Positions 1-10,600 of a stretch of 64,000 bases of DNA are shown here, in pieces. The stretch's first letter is position 1; each line of letters starts with the position of its first letter. The stretch is from Bog-113 sp965226755 (GTDB taxonomy: Bacteria; Acidobacteriota; Terriglobia; Bryobacterales; Bryobacteraceae), in contig CBDDDT010000004.1 in assembly GCA_965226755.1 (NCBI GenBank), forward strand, positions 310,001 through 374,000, read 5' to 3'. The notes below the pieces were generated by a model. It did no database searches. It saw only the letters and a list, made by a program, of their open reading frames with translations, and was not told where the DNA came from. Position numbers and translations under genes: made by a program.

Positions 1-231
1 TCGAATCAGCCAGGGCAGGGAAGCGTGGTCGAAGCGGTTCCGGTCGCTGGTGGTATGCGCAACCGGGCGAAAGTTGCCCGGCAGACCGCGGAACAACGCG
101 TGCTCCCCCGGCGGGCCGATCAGCAAAAATTCGTGGCCGCTCCCGGTCTGCCCCAGCGCCCGGACCAGGTTCCGGATATACGTTCCAATTCCGAAATCGC
201 GAATGCGCCGGACGTCAATCGCGATCCGCAC
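1..231 (-). CDS. Glycosyltransferase family 4, N-terminal fragment (runs off left edge)
   Basis: Only the first 77 codons lie in the window. The reading begins at a GTG (231-229) with VRIAIDVRRIRDFGIGTYI, followed by an RNLVRAL stretch and a FLLIGPPGEH strand. This is the usual start of the N-terminal Rossmann domain of GT4/GT-B glycosyltransferases, in which a glycine-rich loop (here GIGTY) follows the first beta strand. It starts 12 bp after the glyA stop on the same strand, so it is probably co-transcribed as the last visible gene of the minus-strand run. Donor and acceptor cannot be judged. The family call is fairly secure and the exact start less so. Confidence 0.7.
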   Translation of the reverse strand, partial: MRIAIDVRRIRDFGIGTYIRNLVRALGQTGSGHEFLLIGPPGEHALFRGLPGNFRPVAHTTSDRNRFDHASLPWLIR

Positions 232-243
232 GGATTCCGCGAC

Positions 244-1518
244 CTACGCTTGCACCGATTCCAGCTTCCACTGATAGAGCGGAAAACGCTCCGTCATGAT
301 CTCGACGCGCCGCCGCACCGCTTGGGCTGTCTCGGCCGATTCGATATCGTTCAGCACCTCCGCGATCAGATGCGCCACTTCCCGCATCTCCGGCTCCCGG
401 AATCCCCGCGTCGTGACTGCCGGACTGCCTAACCTGATCCCGCTCGGATTCAGCGGGGGATTCGGGTCGAACGGAATCGTATTCTTGTTGACCGTGATCC
501 GCGCCCGGTCCAAAGCCGATTCGGCTTCTTTCCCTCGCACGCCTTTCGAAAAGATGTCGATCAGCATCACGTGGGTGTCCGTCCCGCCGGACACTACCCG
601 AAATCCTTCGTCCTGCATACCCTGCGCCAGTTCCTTCGCGTTGCTGAGAACTTGCCGCTGGTATTCGACGAACTCGGGCTTCGCCGCTTCCAGGAAGCAG
701 ACCGCCTTGCCGGCGATGACATGCACCAGCGGGCCGCCTTGCGCGCCGGGAAATACGTTCTGATCGATCGCTTTTCCGTACTTCTCGCGCGCCAGTATGA
801 GTCCGGCCCGCGGTCCCCGCAGGGTCTTGTGCGTGGTCGTCGTCACGATATCGGCGTACTCGCAAGGGTTCGGATGCAAACCCGCCGCCACCAATCCGGA
901 AAAGTGCGCCATATCCACCAGAAGAAGCGCGCCCACCTCATCCGCAATCTCCCGGAAACGCGCGAAATCCCAGGTCCGCGAATACGCGCTGCCCCCCGCG
1001 ATGATCATCTTCGGACGGTGTTCGTGGGCTGTCGCCAGAAGGTCGTCGAAGTCGATCCGCTCGTCCTCTTTCCGCACCTTGTACGAAACCACGTTGTACA
1101 GCTTGCCGGAGAAATTTAGTTTGTGCCCGTGCGTCAGGTGGCCGCCATGCGCCAGATCCAGCCCCATGATGGTGTCTCCCGGCGAAAGCACCGCCCCAAA
1201 TGCGGCGGAGTTGGCCTGCGAACCCGAATGCGGCTGGACATTCACATATTCGGCCCCGAACAGTTTCTTAGCCCGCTCGCGCGCCAGGTTCTCCACGATA
1301 TCCGCGTACTCGCACCCGCCGTAATAACGCTTTCCGGGATACCCTTCGGCGTACTTGTTCGTGAAAATGCTTCCGACCGCTTCAAGCACCGCCTCCGACG
1401 TGAAATTCTCGCTGGCGATGAGTTCGATCTGCGAATGCTGCCGTTCGGTTTCGTGCCGGATGGCGTCGAAAATGTCGGGATCCACGACAGACAAAGGACG
1501 GGCCATCGGGTTATTCAT
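244..1518 (-). CDS. glyA: Serine hydroxymethyltransferase
   Basis: This PLP enzyme interconverts serine plus tetrahydrofolate with glycine plus 5,10-methylene-THF, the main cytosolic one-carbon source. The 424 residues match the usual bacterial length. The signature IELIASENF is near residue 31, the YPGKRYYGG motif near 60-68, and the PLP-lysine motif TTTTHKTLRGPRAG is visible with Lys about residue 231. The C-terminal half has the expected SGIRLGSPAVTTRG. It sits between a GT-C-like membrane protein and a glycosyltransferase gene, all on the minus strand with gaps of 12-33 bp, so it is probably read as part of a long operon. The ATG at 1518 is a reasonable start. Confidence 0.97.
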   Translation of the reverse strand: MNNPMARPLSVVDPDIFDAIRHETERQHSQIELIASENFTSEAVLEAVGSIFTNKYAEGYPGKRYYGGCEYADIVENLARERAKKLFGAEYVNVQPHSGSQANSAAFGAVLSPGDTIMGLDLAHGGHLTHGHKLNFSGKLYNVVSYKVRKEDERIDFDDLLATAHEHRPKMIIAGGSAYSRTWDFARFREIADEVGALLLVDMAHFSGLVAAGLHPNPCEYADIVTTTTHKTLRGPRAGLILAREKYGKAIDQNVFPGAQGGPLVHVIAGKAVCFLEAAKPEFVEYQRQVLSNAKELAQGMQDEGFRVVSGGTDTHVMLIDIFSKGVRGKEAESALDRARITVNKNTIPFDPNPPLNPSGIRLGSPAVTTRGFREPEMREVAHLIAEVLNDIESAETAQAVRRRVEIMTERFPLYQWKLESVQA

Positions 1519-1551
1519 AGCTGGTAAGACGAGGATATCAGGTAGGCCCCT

Positions 1552-3267
1552 TTACAAACCGGGGGCGTGCCGCACCACCATGCACGTTCGCTCAATGCGC
1601 ACATGGAACGGTTCGCTCTGGTCGTTATCCGCAAATGGCGGGGTGATTTGCCCGGCCGGACAATCCACCAGATCCAGAAGCCAGGGCGCTCGCCCGCCAT
1701 AGCGGCCCAGCAGCTTTGCATCCTCCGCATTTCCCAGATCCCGCGCCCAAATGATCTTCTGCGTCTCGATATCCGGCAGGTTCGCGATCCACGGATAGTA
1801 AATGTTGGGGGCGTCGAACCGCACAAACACCACCGCGCGCTGATCCTGCGCGAGGACTTTTCGCTCCACCGTCGAACGCAGCCTGTCTTCCGGGTACTCG
1901 CAATACCAGACCGCCCGCATCTTCTTCAGCTTCCCGGGTAGCGCGGGCTCGATCGCGCGACCCACGCCGGGGATGATCAGACAAATGATCCCCGCGGCTA
2001 AGCCGCAACTCACCACCTGCGGTCCGATCACCCGCCGTCCCGCGCGCATCCGCATCGTGGCTCGCAGGCACGCCGTCAGCAGCACCAGGTAGAGCGCGAC
2101 TTCCGGGCTCGAGTGGTAAGTCTCCCAGGCGTGAAAAGCGGCGTGCTCCACAATAAAAATTCCAGCCGCCGCCGTCAACCAGCGATACTGCCGCGCCGCC
2201 ACAGGAATAAAAAGCAGCGGCAGCGTCCACAACGGACCCACGAAGTATTGCCACCCGTCTTCCACCTTCTTTCCAAAAGAAGCCCAACTCGCCCCGTGAT
2301 CATGCATCCGCGCCTGCAGCTTATATTGCGTGTCCAGATCGGATAGGCCGGCCGAGTGCCCCGGCGGAAATAGCCTCTGAAACCAGAATCCCTGCGGCGT
2401 TCCAAACTCCTTCAGATGAACCAGGTAGGGCGGCTGCAGCAGGTTGCCGGTCGTCTGGAAGTTATAGAACGCGAGAGCGGCGAATCCCGCGCATCCCGCC
2501 GCGCACAACTCCGCGCACGTCCGAAACTGCTTGCGATAAAGCAGCGTCGGCAGAACCACCATTACCCAGATCGCGGCTTCCAGCGGCCGGCATGCCGCCA
2601 CCAGCACCACGCCGAGTCCGATCACGAACCCGAAAGACGGCCGCTGCCGCGCCAGCCCGCCCACAATCAGCGCGCCGCCGATCACGGCCACGTTCCCGCC
2701 ATGGAACGTGTTCATCTGGGGGCCGAAGACGCCCCACTGGATAGCCGCAATCAACAGCGCCGCCAGGCTCCAGCGCTCGGTGAAATAGCCCCGCGCCGCC
2801 CACCAAAGCGCCAGCAGCATCACGCCGGTGGAAAGGAAAACCCCGATCCATGGATTCCCCAGCCCAACGCCCAGCGCGAGCGTCAGCCCGTTGCCTGGCT
2901 GGTACTGCGATACCCAATAGGGCGCGTCGGTTACATACATCGGATCGACACTCTCCACAAAATCGGGAACCGGATTGCGCAGCCGCAGATCGGCGAAAGT
3001 GTGCGCCTGGAACAGCAGACTGGTGTCGTCGGCCCACACCATCGGCACCGGCGGAAATAACGGAACCAGACACAGCCGCAGCAGCAGAACCAGCCCGCAA
3101 ACCAATCCCGCCTGCGCCGCCCCGGATTTCGGCAGAAACGCCAGCCCGCGCGTCTGCCATTTCTCCCACCAAGCGGGCCTCCGAACGGCCAGCGCCAGCA
3201 GCAGAAGGAAGACCAGCGATTCGGTGATGATCATCCACCGCACCGGCCCGAAAATGGAAGAGTTCAT
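1552..3267 (-). CDS. Multi-spanning membrane protein, GT-C/PMT-like glycosyltransferase candidate
   Basis: A 571-residue inner-membrane protein with many hydrophobic segments from the N-terminus to about residue 420 and a hydrophilic C-terminal domain of about 130 residues. An early loop contains VWADDTS and later QMNTFHGGN, resembling the acidic first periplasmic loop and polytopic layout of GT-C (PMT/ArnT-like) enzymes that use polyprenyl-phosphate sugars. No family is recognised with certainty. An alternative TTG start lies 21 nt upstream at 3288; the ATG at 3267 (MNSSIFGPVRW) is preferred. It follows a methyltransferase gene after a 27-bp gap and precedes glyA, all in the same direction. 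Confidence 0.75.
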   Translation of the reverse strand: MNSSIFGPVRWMIITESLVFLLLLALAVRRPAWWEKWQTRGLAFLPKSGAAQAGLVCGLVLLLRLCLVPLFPPVPMVWADDTSLLFQAHTFADLRLRNPVPDFVESVDPMYVTDAPYWVSQYQPGNGLTLALGVGLGNPWIGVFLSTGVMLLALWWAARGYFTERWSLAALLIAAIQWGVFGPQMNTFHGGNVAVIGGALIVGGLARQRPSFGFVIGLGVVLVAACRPLEAAIWVMVVLPTLLYRKQFRTCAELCAAGCAGFAALAFYNFQTTGNLLQPPYLVHLKEFGTPQGFWFQRLFPPGHSAGLSDLDTQYKLQARMHDHGASWASFGKKVEDGWQYFVGPLWTLPLLFIPVAARQYRWLTAAAGIFIVEHAAFHAWETYHSSPEVALYLVLLTACLRATMRMRAGRRVIGPQVVSCGLAAGIICLIIPGVGRAIEPALPGKLKKMRAVWYCEYPEDRLRSTVERKVLAQDQRAVVFVRFDAPNIYYPWIANLPDIETQKIIWARDLGNAEDAKLLGRYGGRAPWLLDLVDCPAGQITPPFADNDQSEPFHVRIERTCMVVRHAPGL

Positions 3268-3294
3268 TACGCCGCCGCAGTGTAACAAACCATA

Positions 3295-3918
3295 TCAGGC
3301 GCCCGGGTCCGCGCTCTTGCGCACGACCCACGTGGTCATCGCGCGCTGCCCCTGCACGACAGTCGTCTTGAGCGGGTCCATCAGTTCTCCGCCCATCTGC
3401 GCGGTTAGCTTCATCAATAGGGTCTCATCCACGAGATACCGCTCCGACCCATCCGGCAGCGCGAAACGCCGCCCCGCGATTCGTTCGACCTGCGACTCCA
3501 TCCCGATCGTCGACGCCAGCCTGCAAAACAGCAGACCGCCCGGCTTCAGCGCGCCCCATGTGCCGCGAAGCATCGCCTGGAACTGCTCGTCATCCCGCGC
3601 GAAGTGCAGCACCGCGCTGCTGATGACGGCGTCGGCAAACCCTGGCGGGAACGGCAGCGATTCGAGCGATCCCACCCGGAAGTTTTCCGCCGGCAGTTGC
3701 GGCGCGAGCAGCCGCGCGATCTCGCGCGTGCTCTCCACCGCGTCTGGATCTTGATCCGCGCCAAACACTTCGTATCCCGCCCGCAGGAGGTAAACAAGGT
3801 TGCGGCCCGACCCGCAGCCCGCATCTAAAATCCGCATTCCCGGAGCAATGCGTCCCCGCAGAAGTTGATCGAACAGGTAAATGTCGATGGGACCGAACCG
3901 CTCTGCCAGCGAAAGCAC
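3295..3918 (-). CDS. Class I SAM-dependent methyltransferase
   Basis: The protein has 207 residues with a complete Rossmann methyltransferase core. Motif I is MRILDAGCGSGRNLVYLL near residues 28-45. An acidic end of strand 2 (VFGADQDPDAVE) follows, then the DAVISSAVLHFARD segment typical of Methyltransf_11/25 proteins, and GTWGALKPGGLLFCRLAS as the post-motif region. The methyl acceptor cannot be deduced. It sits 11 bp after mutS2 and upstream of the membrane protein gene in the minus-strand run. Housekeeping small-molecule or lipid methylation is equally possible. Confidence 0.85.
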   Translation of the reverse strand: MLSLAERFGPIDIYLFDQLLRGRIAPGMRILDAGCGSGRNLVYLLRAGYEVFGADQDPDAVESTREIARLLAPQLPAENFRVGSLESLPFPPGFADAVISSAVLHFARDDEQFQAMLRGTWGALKPGGLLFCRLASTIGMESQVERIAGRRFALPDGSERYLVDETLLMKLTAQMGGELMDPLKTTVVQGQRAMTTWVVRKSADPGA

Positions 3919-3929
3919 GGCCGGCCGCC

Positions 3930-4755
3930 CTAATCCCGCAACTCCGCGATCGTCGCGCCGGCCCCGCCTTCGTTCGGGCCCGCGGGATAATATCGCGCCA
4001 CATGCGGACTCGCGCCCAGCAACTCCCCAATGGCCCGCTTCAGCACGCCCATCCCGTGCCCATGCACGATGCGCACCCGGCTCGCCGTCGCCAGCACCGC
4101 CTGATCCAGAAACTGCTCCACGCGATCCCGCGCCTCTTCCGCGCGCTCCCCAATCACGTTGATCTCCTGAAAAATCGGGTTCAGTTGCGGGCCCTGCCGG
4201 AACGTCACATTCGCGCCCAGTTTGGGTTTAGCGTTACCGGCCGAAGCGGGAAGCACTTCCTCAATCTCCGCCAGAGGAACCTGCATCTTCAGGAAGCCCG
4301 CTTCGATTTCCACCGCATCGTTGCCCAGCAGCCGTCGTACGCGGGCGATTTCGCGGATCCCGCGCACCCTTACGCGCGCGCCTTCTTCCACTTTCAACGC
4401 CGCCTTCGCGCCGGCTTGCGGTTCGCCAGTCGCCGTCGCCGCGGCCACCTGCTCGCGAAATTCGCGCTTCACGCGCGCGATCTTTCTCTGCGCCAGATCT
4501 TCCGCCTTGCGCCGCTCTCCCGTTTCCGCCAGCCGCTCCATCATCTCGCGCGATTGATTGTCAAAACGCGCGATCAACTCCTCGGTCTTGGCCTCCAGTT
4601 CGCGAATGCGCGCCGCCTCGCGCCGCTCGAACTCCGCCTTCCACCTCCGCTCCTCCTCCGCCAGTCGCGCGCGCTCGGCGGCCAGCTCGCGCTCCGTCTC
4701 CGCCAACGCGTCCAGGCGTCCGTGCAGATCCCCCAGCAGCCGGGATAGATCCGCT

Positions 4756-4769
<14 letters not shown>
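3930..4769 (-). CDS. mutS2: MutS2, C-terminal part (coiled coil and Smr domain), separated by frameshift
   Basis: This frame carries the part of MutS2 downstream of a 1-nt frame change at about 4770. It reads LSTHEADLSRLLGDLHGRLD, then a long Glu/Arg-rich coiled coil, a KOW-like segment and the Smr domain. In isolation the first start codon is a TTG at 4706, but residues encoded upstream of it (4769-4707) are clearly MutS2-like and there is no start codon for them. The Smr domain keeps HGHGMGVLK (family HGxGxG) but shows INVIGERAEEA where nuclease-active MutS2 usually has LDLRG. Endonuclease activity of this Smr domain is therefore doubtful. Confidence 0.85.
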
Positions 4770-6347
<1,578 letters not shown>

Positions 6348-6351
<4 letters not shown>

Positions 6352-6764
6352 GACTTCAGGTTAGCTTGCGCGGCCCCGGCCAGAAATGCGTATGCCTTTT
6401 CGATCACGCCGCGAGCCCCCGGCGTCAGGTTCGGCGGCAGCGCATCAAGCCGCCGCCACTGAGCCGCCCGGGCGTCATCCGCCGCCCGCAGCGATCCGCC
6501 CGCCACGCGGCACACGAAATCGATCACCACGTAATGGTACGCGGCCACCCCGCCCGTCGCCGGTCCGATGCTCTCGAAAATCTCCACGCTGTCGATCGGT
6601 TCCACCTCGAGACCGGTCTCTTCGCGAACCTCCCGCTTGACCGCGTCCCGCAGCGTTTCTCCCGTCTCCACGACGCCTCCGGGCAGCGACCACCAGCCCT
6701 TCCACGGTTCGTTCCCCCGCTCGACCAGCAAAACCTCGTCGTCCCGGAAAATCACCGCGCCCAC
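6348..6764 (-). CDS. Nudix hydrolase
   Basis: The protein has 138 residues and a full Nudix box, GX5EX7REUXEEXGU: GGVVETGETLRDAVKREVRE then ETGL. This binds the catalytic metal for cleavage of a nucleoside diphosphate linked to some moiety. The sequence resembles the ADP-ribose/8-oxo-dGTP hydrolase group (GWWSLPGG before the box), but the substrate is not predictable. The GTG at 6764 is the first usable start. Family-like residues (RRNPERPFLGV) precede it in frame without an obvious start codon, so translation may begin slightly upstream. The stop overlaps the mutS2 start by 4 nt. Confidence 0.88.
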
Positions 6765-6801
6765 GCCCAGAAAAGGCCGCTCCGGATTCCGCCGCGACAG
6801 G

Positions 6802-7692
6802 CTAATACTGCACCGAACCTTTCACCTTCAGGTTCGTCCGGTAGATGCCGCTCCGCGCCGTGATGTACAGCATCCCGAAATCGGCGTCCCCGAAAGCGCA
6901 GTTCGAGGGCGTCTCCCCCACCGGAATCTCTCCGATCCGTTTCGCTTCCGGATTGTAAATGAACACGCTGTTCGCCGCCACGTAAAGGTTCCCGTGTTCG
7001 TCCGTGCGCAGACCGTCGGGCACGCCGGAGATGCCCGCGAGGAACACGCGCTCCCCGGAAGCGTTTCCCATCCGGTCCAGATCGAACCGCTCCACAGTAT
7101 GGAGGTCCGAATCGGCCACGTACAAAATTTTTCCGTCCGGCGAAAGCGTCACCCCGTTCGGTCGCGTCTTCCACTGCGCCACCAACGAAAGTTCGCCCTT
7201 CGGCGTAATGTGAAACACGCCGTAGAAATCGAGCGCCCGCGCATCCACCGCGCTGCCGAACGCCGGGTCCGTGAAGTACACTTGCCCGTCACGCCGCACC
7301 ACGATGTCATTCGGCGCATTCAGGCGCTTGCCTTGCCATTCCGCGGCCAGCACCTCGACCTTCCCCTTCTTGTCCGTTCGCGTCACCCGCCGCGCATGGC
7401 CCTCGCACGTGTACAAGCGCCCTTGCGCGTCGAAGGTATTTCCGTTGGCGCCGCCCGAGTTCGTGCGCCACGCCGCCGTCCGCGCCGTCTCCTTTTCCCC
7501 TCGCGGCGGCTCCATATGAAAAATCCGATTGCTGGGAATATCGCTGAACACCAGAAAGCCTTCGCGCGACCACACCGGGCCTTCCGTGAACTGATAGCCG
7601 CTGCCGATCTTCTCGATCTGGAATTGCGAAAGATCCTGCGCGGCCACCGGGAGCGCAAGCAGAATGGCGGCTCCGGCGAACCGCGAGAGCAT
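6802..7692 (-). CDS. SMP-30/gluconolactonase family protein, secreted
   Basis: A 296-residue protein that starts with a signal peptide (MLSRFAGAAILLALPVAAQ). It has the six-bladed beta-propeller pattern of SMP-30/gluconolactonase/LRE enzymes, which hydrolyse sugar lactones with a single divalent metal. The expected metal-site segments are present: FTEGPVWS (Glu), RPNGVTLSPDGK (Asn) and GVPDGLRTDE (Asp). It probably acts in the periplasm on a sugar lactone. Its start overlaps the BON gene stop as TAATG, placing it in the era operon. Neighbours give no substrate clue. Confidence 0.85.
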   Translation of the reverse strand: MLSRFAGAAILLALPVAAQDLSQFQIEKIGSGYQFTEGPVWSREGFLVFSDIPSNRIFHMEPPRGEKETARTAAWRTNSGGANGNTFDAQGRLYTCEGHARRVTRTDKKGKVEVLAAEWQGKRLNAPNDIVVRRDGQVYFTDPAFGSAVDARALDFYGVFHITPKGELSLVAQWKTRPNGVTLSPDGKILYVADSDLHTVERFDLDRMGNASGERVFLAGISGVPDGLRTDEHGNLYVAANSVFIYNPEAKRIGEIPVGETPSNCAFGDADFGMLYITARSGIYRTNLKVKGSVQY

Positions 7693-7988
7693 TACTTTTG
7701 GACGACCTTGATCTCGTTGTCGACGCTCTTCACGCCCGCGACCTTCTTGGCGATCTTCTCGGCCTTGGCTCTCTTCTTCTCCGAATCGACCTGACCCTTC
7801 AGCACCACGTTGCCGCCCTTCACGTCCGCGTCCAGGCCGCCGCCCTTCACGGTGTCGTCGGTCGCCAGCTTCCGCCGCAGATTGTCGTAGATCAAGTCGT
7901 CGGAAACTTCCTTCGACCCCGCGCGCAACGGAACCGCCGAAAACGTCAGCATGGCCAGCAGCAGGAGCGAACAGATCCGCTTAATCAT
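7692..7988 (-). CDS. BON-domain periplasmic protein
   Basis: A 98-residue protein with an N-terminal signal peptide (MIKRICSLLLLAMLTFSAVPLRA) followed by one BON domain: LIYDNLRRKLATDD, a GNVVLKGQVDS strand and a final VKSVDNEIKVV. BON domains bind phospholipid or outer-membrane surfaces, as in OsmY and BamE-neighbour proteins. A longer in-frame start at 8021 would add 11 residues and spoil the signal peptide, so ATG 7988 is chosen; it overlaps the end of era by 8 nt. It is probably co-translated with era and the downstream SMP-30 gene. Confidence 0.85.
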   Translation of the reverse strand: MIKRICSLLLLAMLTFSAVPLRAGSKEVSDDLIYDNLRRKLATDDTVKGGGLDADVKGGNVVLKGQVDSEKKRAKAEKIAKKVAGVKSVDNEIKVVQK

Positions 7989-8886
7989 CGTTTCCGGCCA
8001 TTGTACGCCAGTCCAGCGCATTCAGGAACACCGGCTTCTCGCGCCAGTTCGCCTGTACTTTGATGTGCAGGTCGAGATAGATCCGGATGCCGAACAGCTT
8101 TTCCATTTCTTCGCGCGCCGCCGTCCCGATTTTCTTGATCATCGCGCCGCGGTTCCCCAGAATGATCGCCTTCTGCCCATCCCGCTCCACGTAAATCGTC
8201 GCGAAGATCCGGATCAGCCGTTCGCTCTCGTCCCACTGATCCACCAGCACCACCACCGAATGCGGAACTTCCTGCCGCGTCTCCAGCAGAATCTTCTCCC
8301 GCACCAGCTCCGCCGCGATAAAGCGCGCCGGTTGATCCGTCACATGGTCCGCCGGAAAATACGGCGGTCCCTCGGGGAGCCGCGCCGTGATCACTTCGCG
8401 CAACCGGTCCACGTCCCCCGCGTCGATGGCCGCAAGGGGAAGAAAATCTTCGAACGCGTGCAGCCCGCGAAAGAACTCGATCGCCGGCAGCATCTGCTCG
8501 CGGTTGTCCAGCAGGTCGATCTTATTCACCACCAGCAGCGCGGGCGAGTTCGTATGCCGCAGAACGCTGACCGCTTCCCGGTCCGCTTCCCGCGGCTTCT
8601 CCGTCGCGTCCACCAGGTAAAGCAGCAGATCGCGCTCGTCGAGCGACGCCCGCACGCTCTCCATCATCCGCTTCTGAATGGCCGAGTCTCCCCGGTGAAT
8701 CCCGGGCGTGTCGATAAAAACGATCTGCGCGTCGGGCGTCGTATACACGCCCTGGATCGCCGTGCGCGTGGTCTGCGGCTTGTCCGCCACGATCGCTACT
8801 TTACTTCCGACCAGCGCGTTCAGCAGCGTCGACTTACCCGCGTTCGGACGCCCCAGAATGGAAACGAAACCCGAGCGAAAGCTCAT
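7981..8886 (-). CDS. era: GTPase Era
   Basis: Era is an essential GTPase that binds the 3' end of 16S rRNA and helps 30S maturation. The 301 residues contain G1 GRPNAGKST, G3 DTPGI, G4 NKIDLL and a C-terminal KH domain with ERDGQKAIILGNRGAMIKKI. Its ATG overlaps the stop of the CorC-like gene (ATGA). Its position next to ybeY, another 16S maturation factor, matches the widespread phoH-ybeY-corC-era neighbourhood. Confidence 0.97.
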   Translation of the reverse strand: MSFRSGFVSILGRPNAGKSTLLNALVGSKVAIVADKPQTTRTAIQGVYTTPDAQIVFIDTPGIHRGDSAIQKRMMESVRASLDERDLLLYLVDATEKPREADREAVSVLRHTNSPALLVVNKIDLLDNREQMLPAIEFFRGLHAFEDFLPLAAIDAGDVDRLREVITARLPEGPPYFPADHVTDQPARFIAAELVREKILLETRQEVPHSVVVLVDQWDESERLIRIFATIYVERDGQKAIILGNRGAMIKKIGTAAREEMEKLFGIRIYLDLHIKVQANWREKPVFLNALDWRTMAGNDD

Positions 8887-10142
8887 TGCGTCACGGCCTG
8901 CGTCTTGCTCACCCGCACCTGTTCCACGCGCAAATCATCGCTCGCCAGCACCTCGATCCGGACCCCCTCGCGCTCCACGGTTTCGCCCGCCCGCGGAACG
9001 CGCCCGAGCCATTCGCTCACCAGTCCGCCCACCGTCGTCGATTCGATATCTTCCTCCAGCTTCAGCCCCAGCATATCCGCCAGCCGCATCAGGTCGAAGC
9101 TTCCGGAAACGATGTACCCGCCATGGGAATCCAGCGTGATATCCGTCTCGGGCTCATGCTCGTCGCGGATTTCGCCCAGAATCACTTCCACCAGATCTTC
9201 CAGCGTCGCCACTCCCGCGGTATTGCCGTATTCGTCCACAACCACCACCATGTGCGCGCCTTCCTGCTGCATCTCCCGCATCAGATCGTGCACCGATTTC
9301 GTCTCGGGTACGAACCGGATGGGCCGCATCAAATCCTGAATCGTGCGGCGCGCGCGCTCTTCTTCCTCCAGCTCGAACATGTCGCGCACATGCACGAATC
9401 CCAGAATGTGGTCGACCGAGCCTTCAAACACCGGAATGCGCGAATACTGCTCGTGAATCACCAGTTGCCGGAGTTGTTCCAGCGATGCGTCGGAGCGCAC
9501 CGCGACCATATTCGGACGCGGCGTCATCACCTCCCGCACCACCGCGTCCCCGAACTCCACCACCGACTGGATCAGCTTGCGGTCGTCTTCTTCGATCAGC
9601 CCTTCTTCCGCGCCCGCGTTGATCAGCGCGTCGATATTCTCTGACGGCGACGGCCCTTCCGCCTCCACCGGCGTCTCCTTCGTGATATCCACCAGCGAGT
9701 GCATGAAGGTGAGCAGCCCCACCACCGGCAGCATCAGCTTCGCGCAAAATCGCAGCACCGGAACCAGCGGAACGATCCAGCGGCCGCTGGTGCGCCGCGC
9801 CAGCAGTTGCGGAATCACGTAGGCGAACAGCATCATGAACACCCACGCCGTAAACGACGATTGCAAAATCGACCAGCCCGTCAGCCGTCCGCCGTCCACC
9901 ACGAACGCCAGCGTGAAGATCCCGGCCAGCAGCAGAGCGCCATGCTTAAACAGAGAAAACGCCATCGAGCCGATCTCGATCGAAAATCCGAATTTCTGCT
10001 CGAGCGTGCTCCGGAAGAACTGCTGCATCGGCAGTTCCCTCGCGCGCAGGCGCTGGCTCTCCAGGTAAAGCTGCTGGACCGTGGAGATCATAAGCACCAC
10101 CACCGCAATCACAAAAAGCGCCGCCAGACTCGCCAGGATCAT
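8883..10142 (-). CDS. HlyC/CorC (CNNM/YbeX-like) transporter-associated protein
   Basis: The protein has 419 residues. About 190 N-terminal residues with four hydrophobic segments form a CNNM-like (DUF21) membrane part. They are followed by a short linker, two CBS domains (VVREVMTPRPNMVAV; the second around HVRDMFELEE) and a C-terminal CorC_HlyC transporter-associated domain (GDFDL-type strand GSFDLMRLAD). Family members are linked to Mg2+/Co2+ efflux and, for YbeX, to ribosome maturation. The start at 10142 overlaps the ybeY stop as ATGA. A longer reading to 10205 would run into ybeY and is rejected. Confidence 0.9.
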   Translation of the reverse strand: MILASLAALFVIAVVVLMISTVQQLYLESQRLRARELPMQQFFRSTLEQKFGFSIEIGSMAFSLFKHGALLLAGIFTLAFVVDGGRLTGWSILQSSFTAWVFMMLFAYVIPQLLARRTSGRWIVPLVPVLRFCAKLMLPVVGLLTFMHSLVDITKETPVEAEGPSPSENIDALINAGAEEGLIEEDDRKLIQSVVEFGDAVVREVMTPRPNMVAVRSDASLEQLRQLVIHEQYSRIPVFEGSVDHILGFVHVRDMFELEEEERARRTIQDLMRPIRFVPETKSVHDLMREMQQEGAHMVVVVDEYGNTAGVATLEDLVEVILGEIRDEHEPETDITLDSHGGYIVSGSFDLMRLADMLGLKLEEDIESTTVGGLVSEWLGRVPRAGETVEREGVRIEVLASDDLRVEQVRVSKTQAVTQ

Positions 10143-10597
10143 ACGGCCGCGCTCTCGAGAGTTCGTTCGGTCAGGCTCGATGGCAATCCCAGCTTCTTGC
10201 GCCAAAGGCGCTCGGCCCGCGCCATCTCCCCGTGATCCCGCTCGTGGTCCATGCCCAGCAGATGGAGCACGCCGTGAAGCATCAACAACTCCAGCTCTTC
10301 CACCAGCGTATGTCCGTATTCCCGCGCCTGCGCCGCCGCGCGCTGCCGCGAAATAGCCAGGTCCCCCAGAGTGATCCCGTCCTCGCTGGGAAACGAAAGC
10401 ACGTCCGTGGCGTAGTCTTTTCCCAAGAAGTCGCGGTTTAAACGCCGCAGTTCCGCATCGCCGGTGATCCGGCAGTGGAAATCGCGCCCGGCGACGCGCC
10501 GCCGCAACTCCTGAGCGAACGCCTGCATCTCTTCGCGCGGCAGACCGGCGCGTTCGGAAACACGCCGGAAAGTTATAAGTGGGTCGGGAGAGCCCAT
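10139..10597 (-). CDS. ybeY: Endoribonuclease YbeY (rRNA maturation)
   Basis: YbeY is a zinc-dependent single-strand endoribonuclease involved in 16S rRNA 3'-end processing and 70S quality control. The 152-residue protein has the diagnostic metal motif HGVLHLLGMDH (H3xH5xH) near residue 115 and the ATDVLSFP segment before it. It lies 3 bp after phoH and overlaps the CorC-like gene by 4 nt, the classic ybeZ-ybeY-ybeX order. Confidence 0.95.
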   Translation of the reverse strand: MGSPDPLITFRRVSERAGLPREEMQAFAQELRRRVAGRDFHCRITGDAELRRLNRDFLGKDYATDVLSFPSEDGITLGDLAISRQRAAAQAREYGHTLVEELELLMLHGVLHLLGMDHERDHGEMARAERLWRKKLGLPSSLTERTLESAAV

Positions 10598-10600
10598 TCC

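Noticed and set aside
7951..9339. Long plus-strand open frame opposite era and corC
   Set aside because: Low-complexity Arg/His/Pro sequence. The minus-strand readings are clearly Era and CorC-like proteins.
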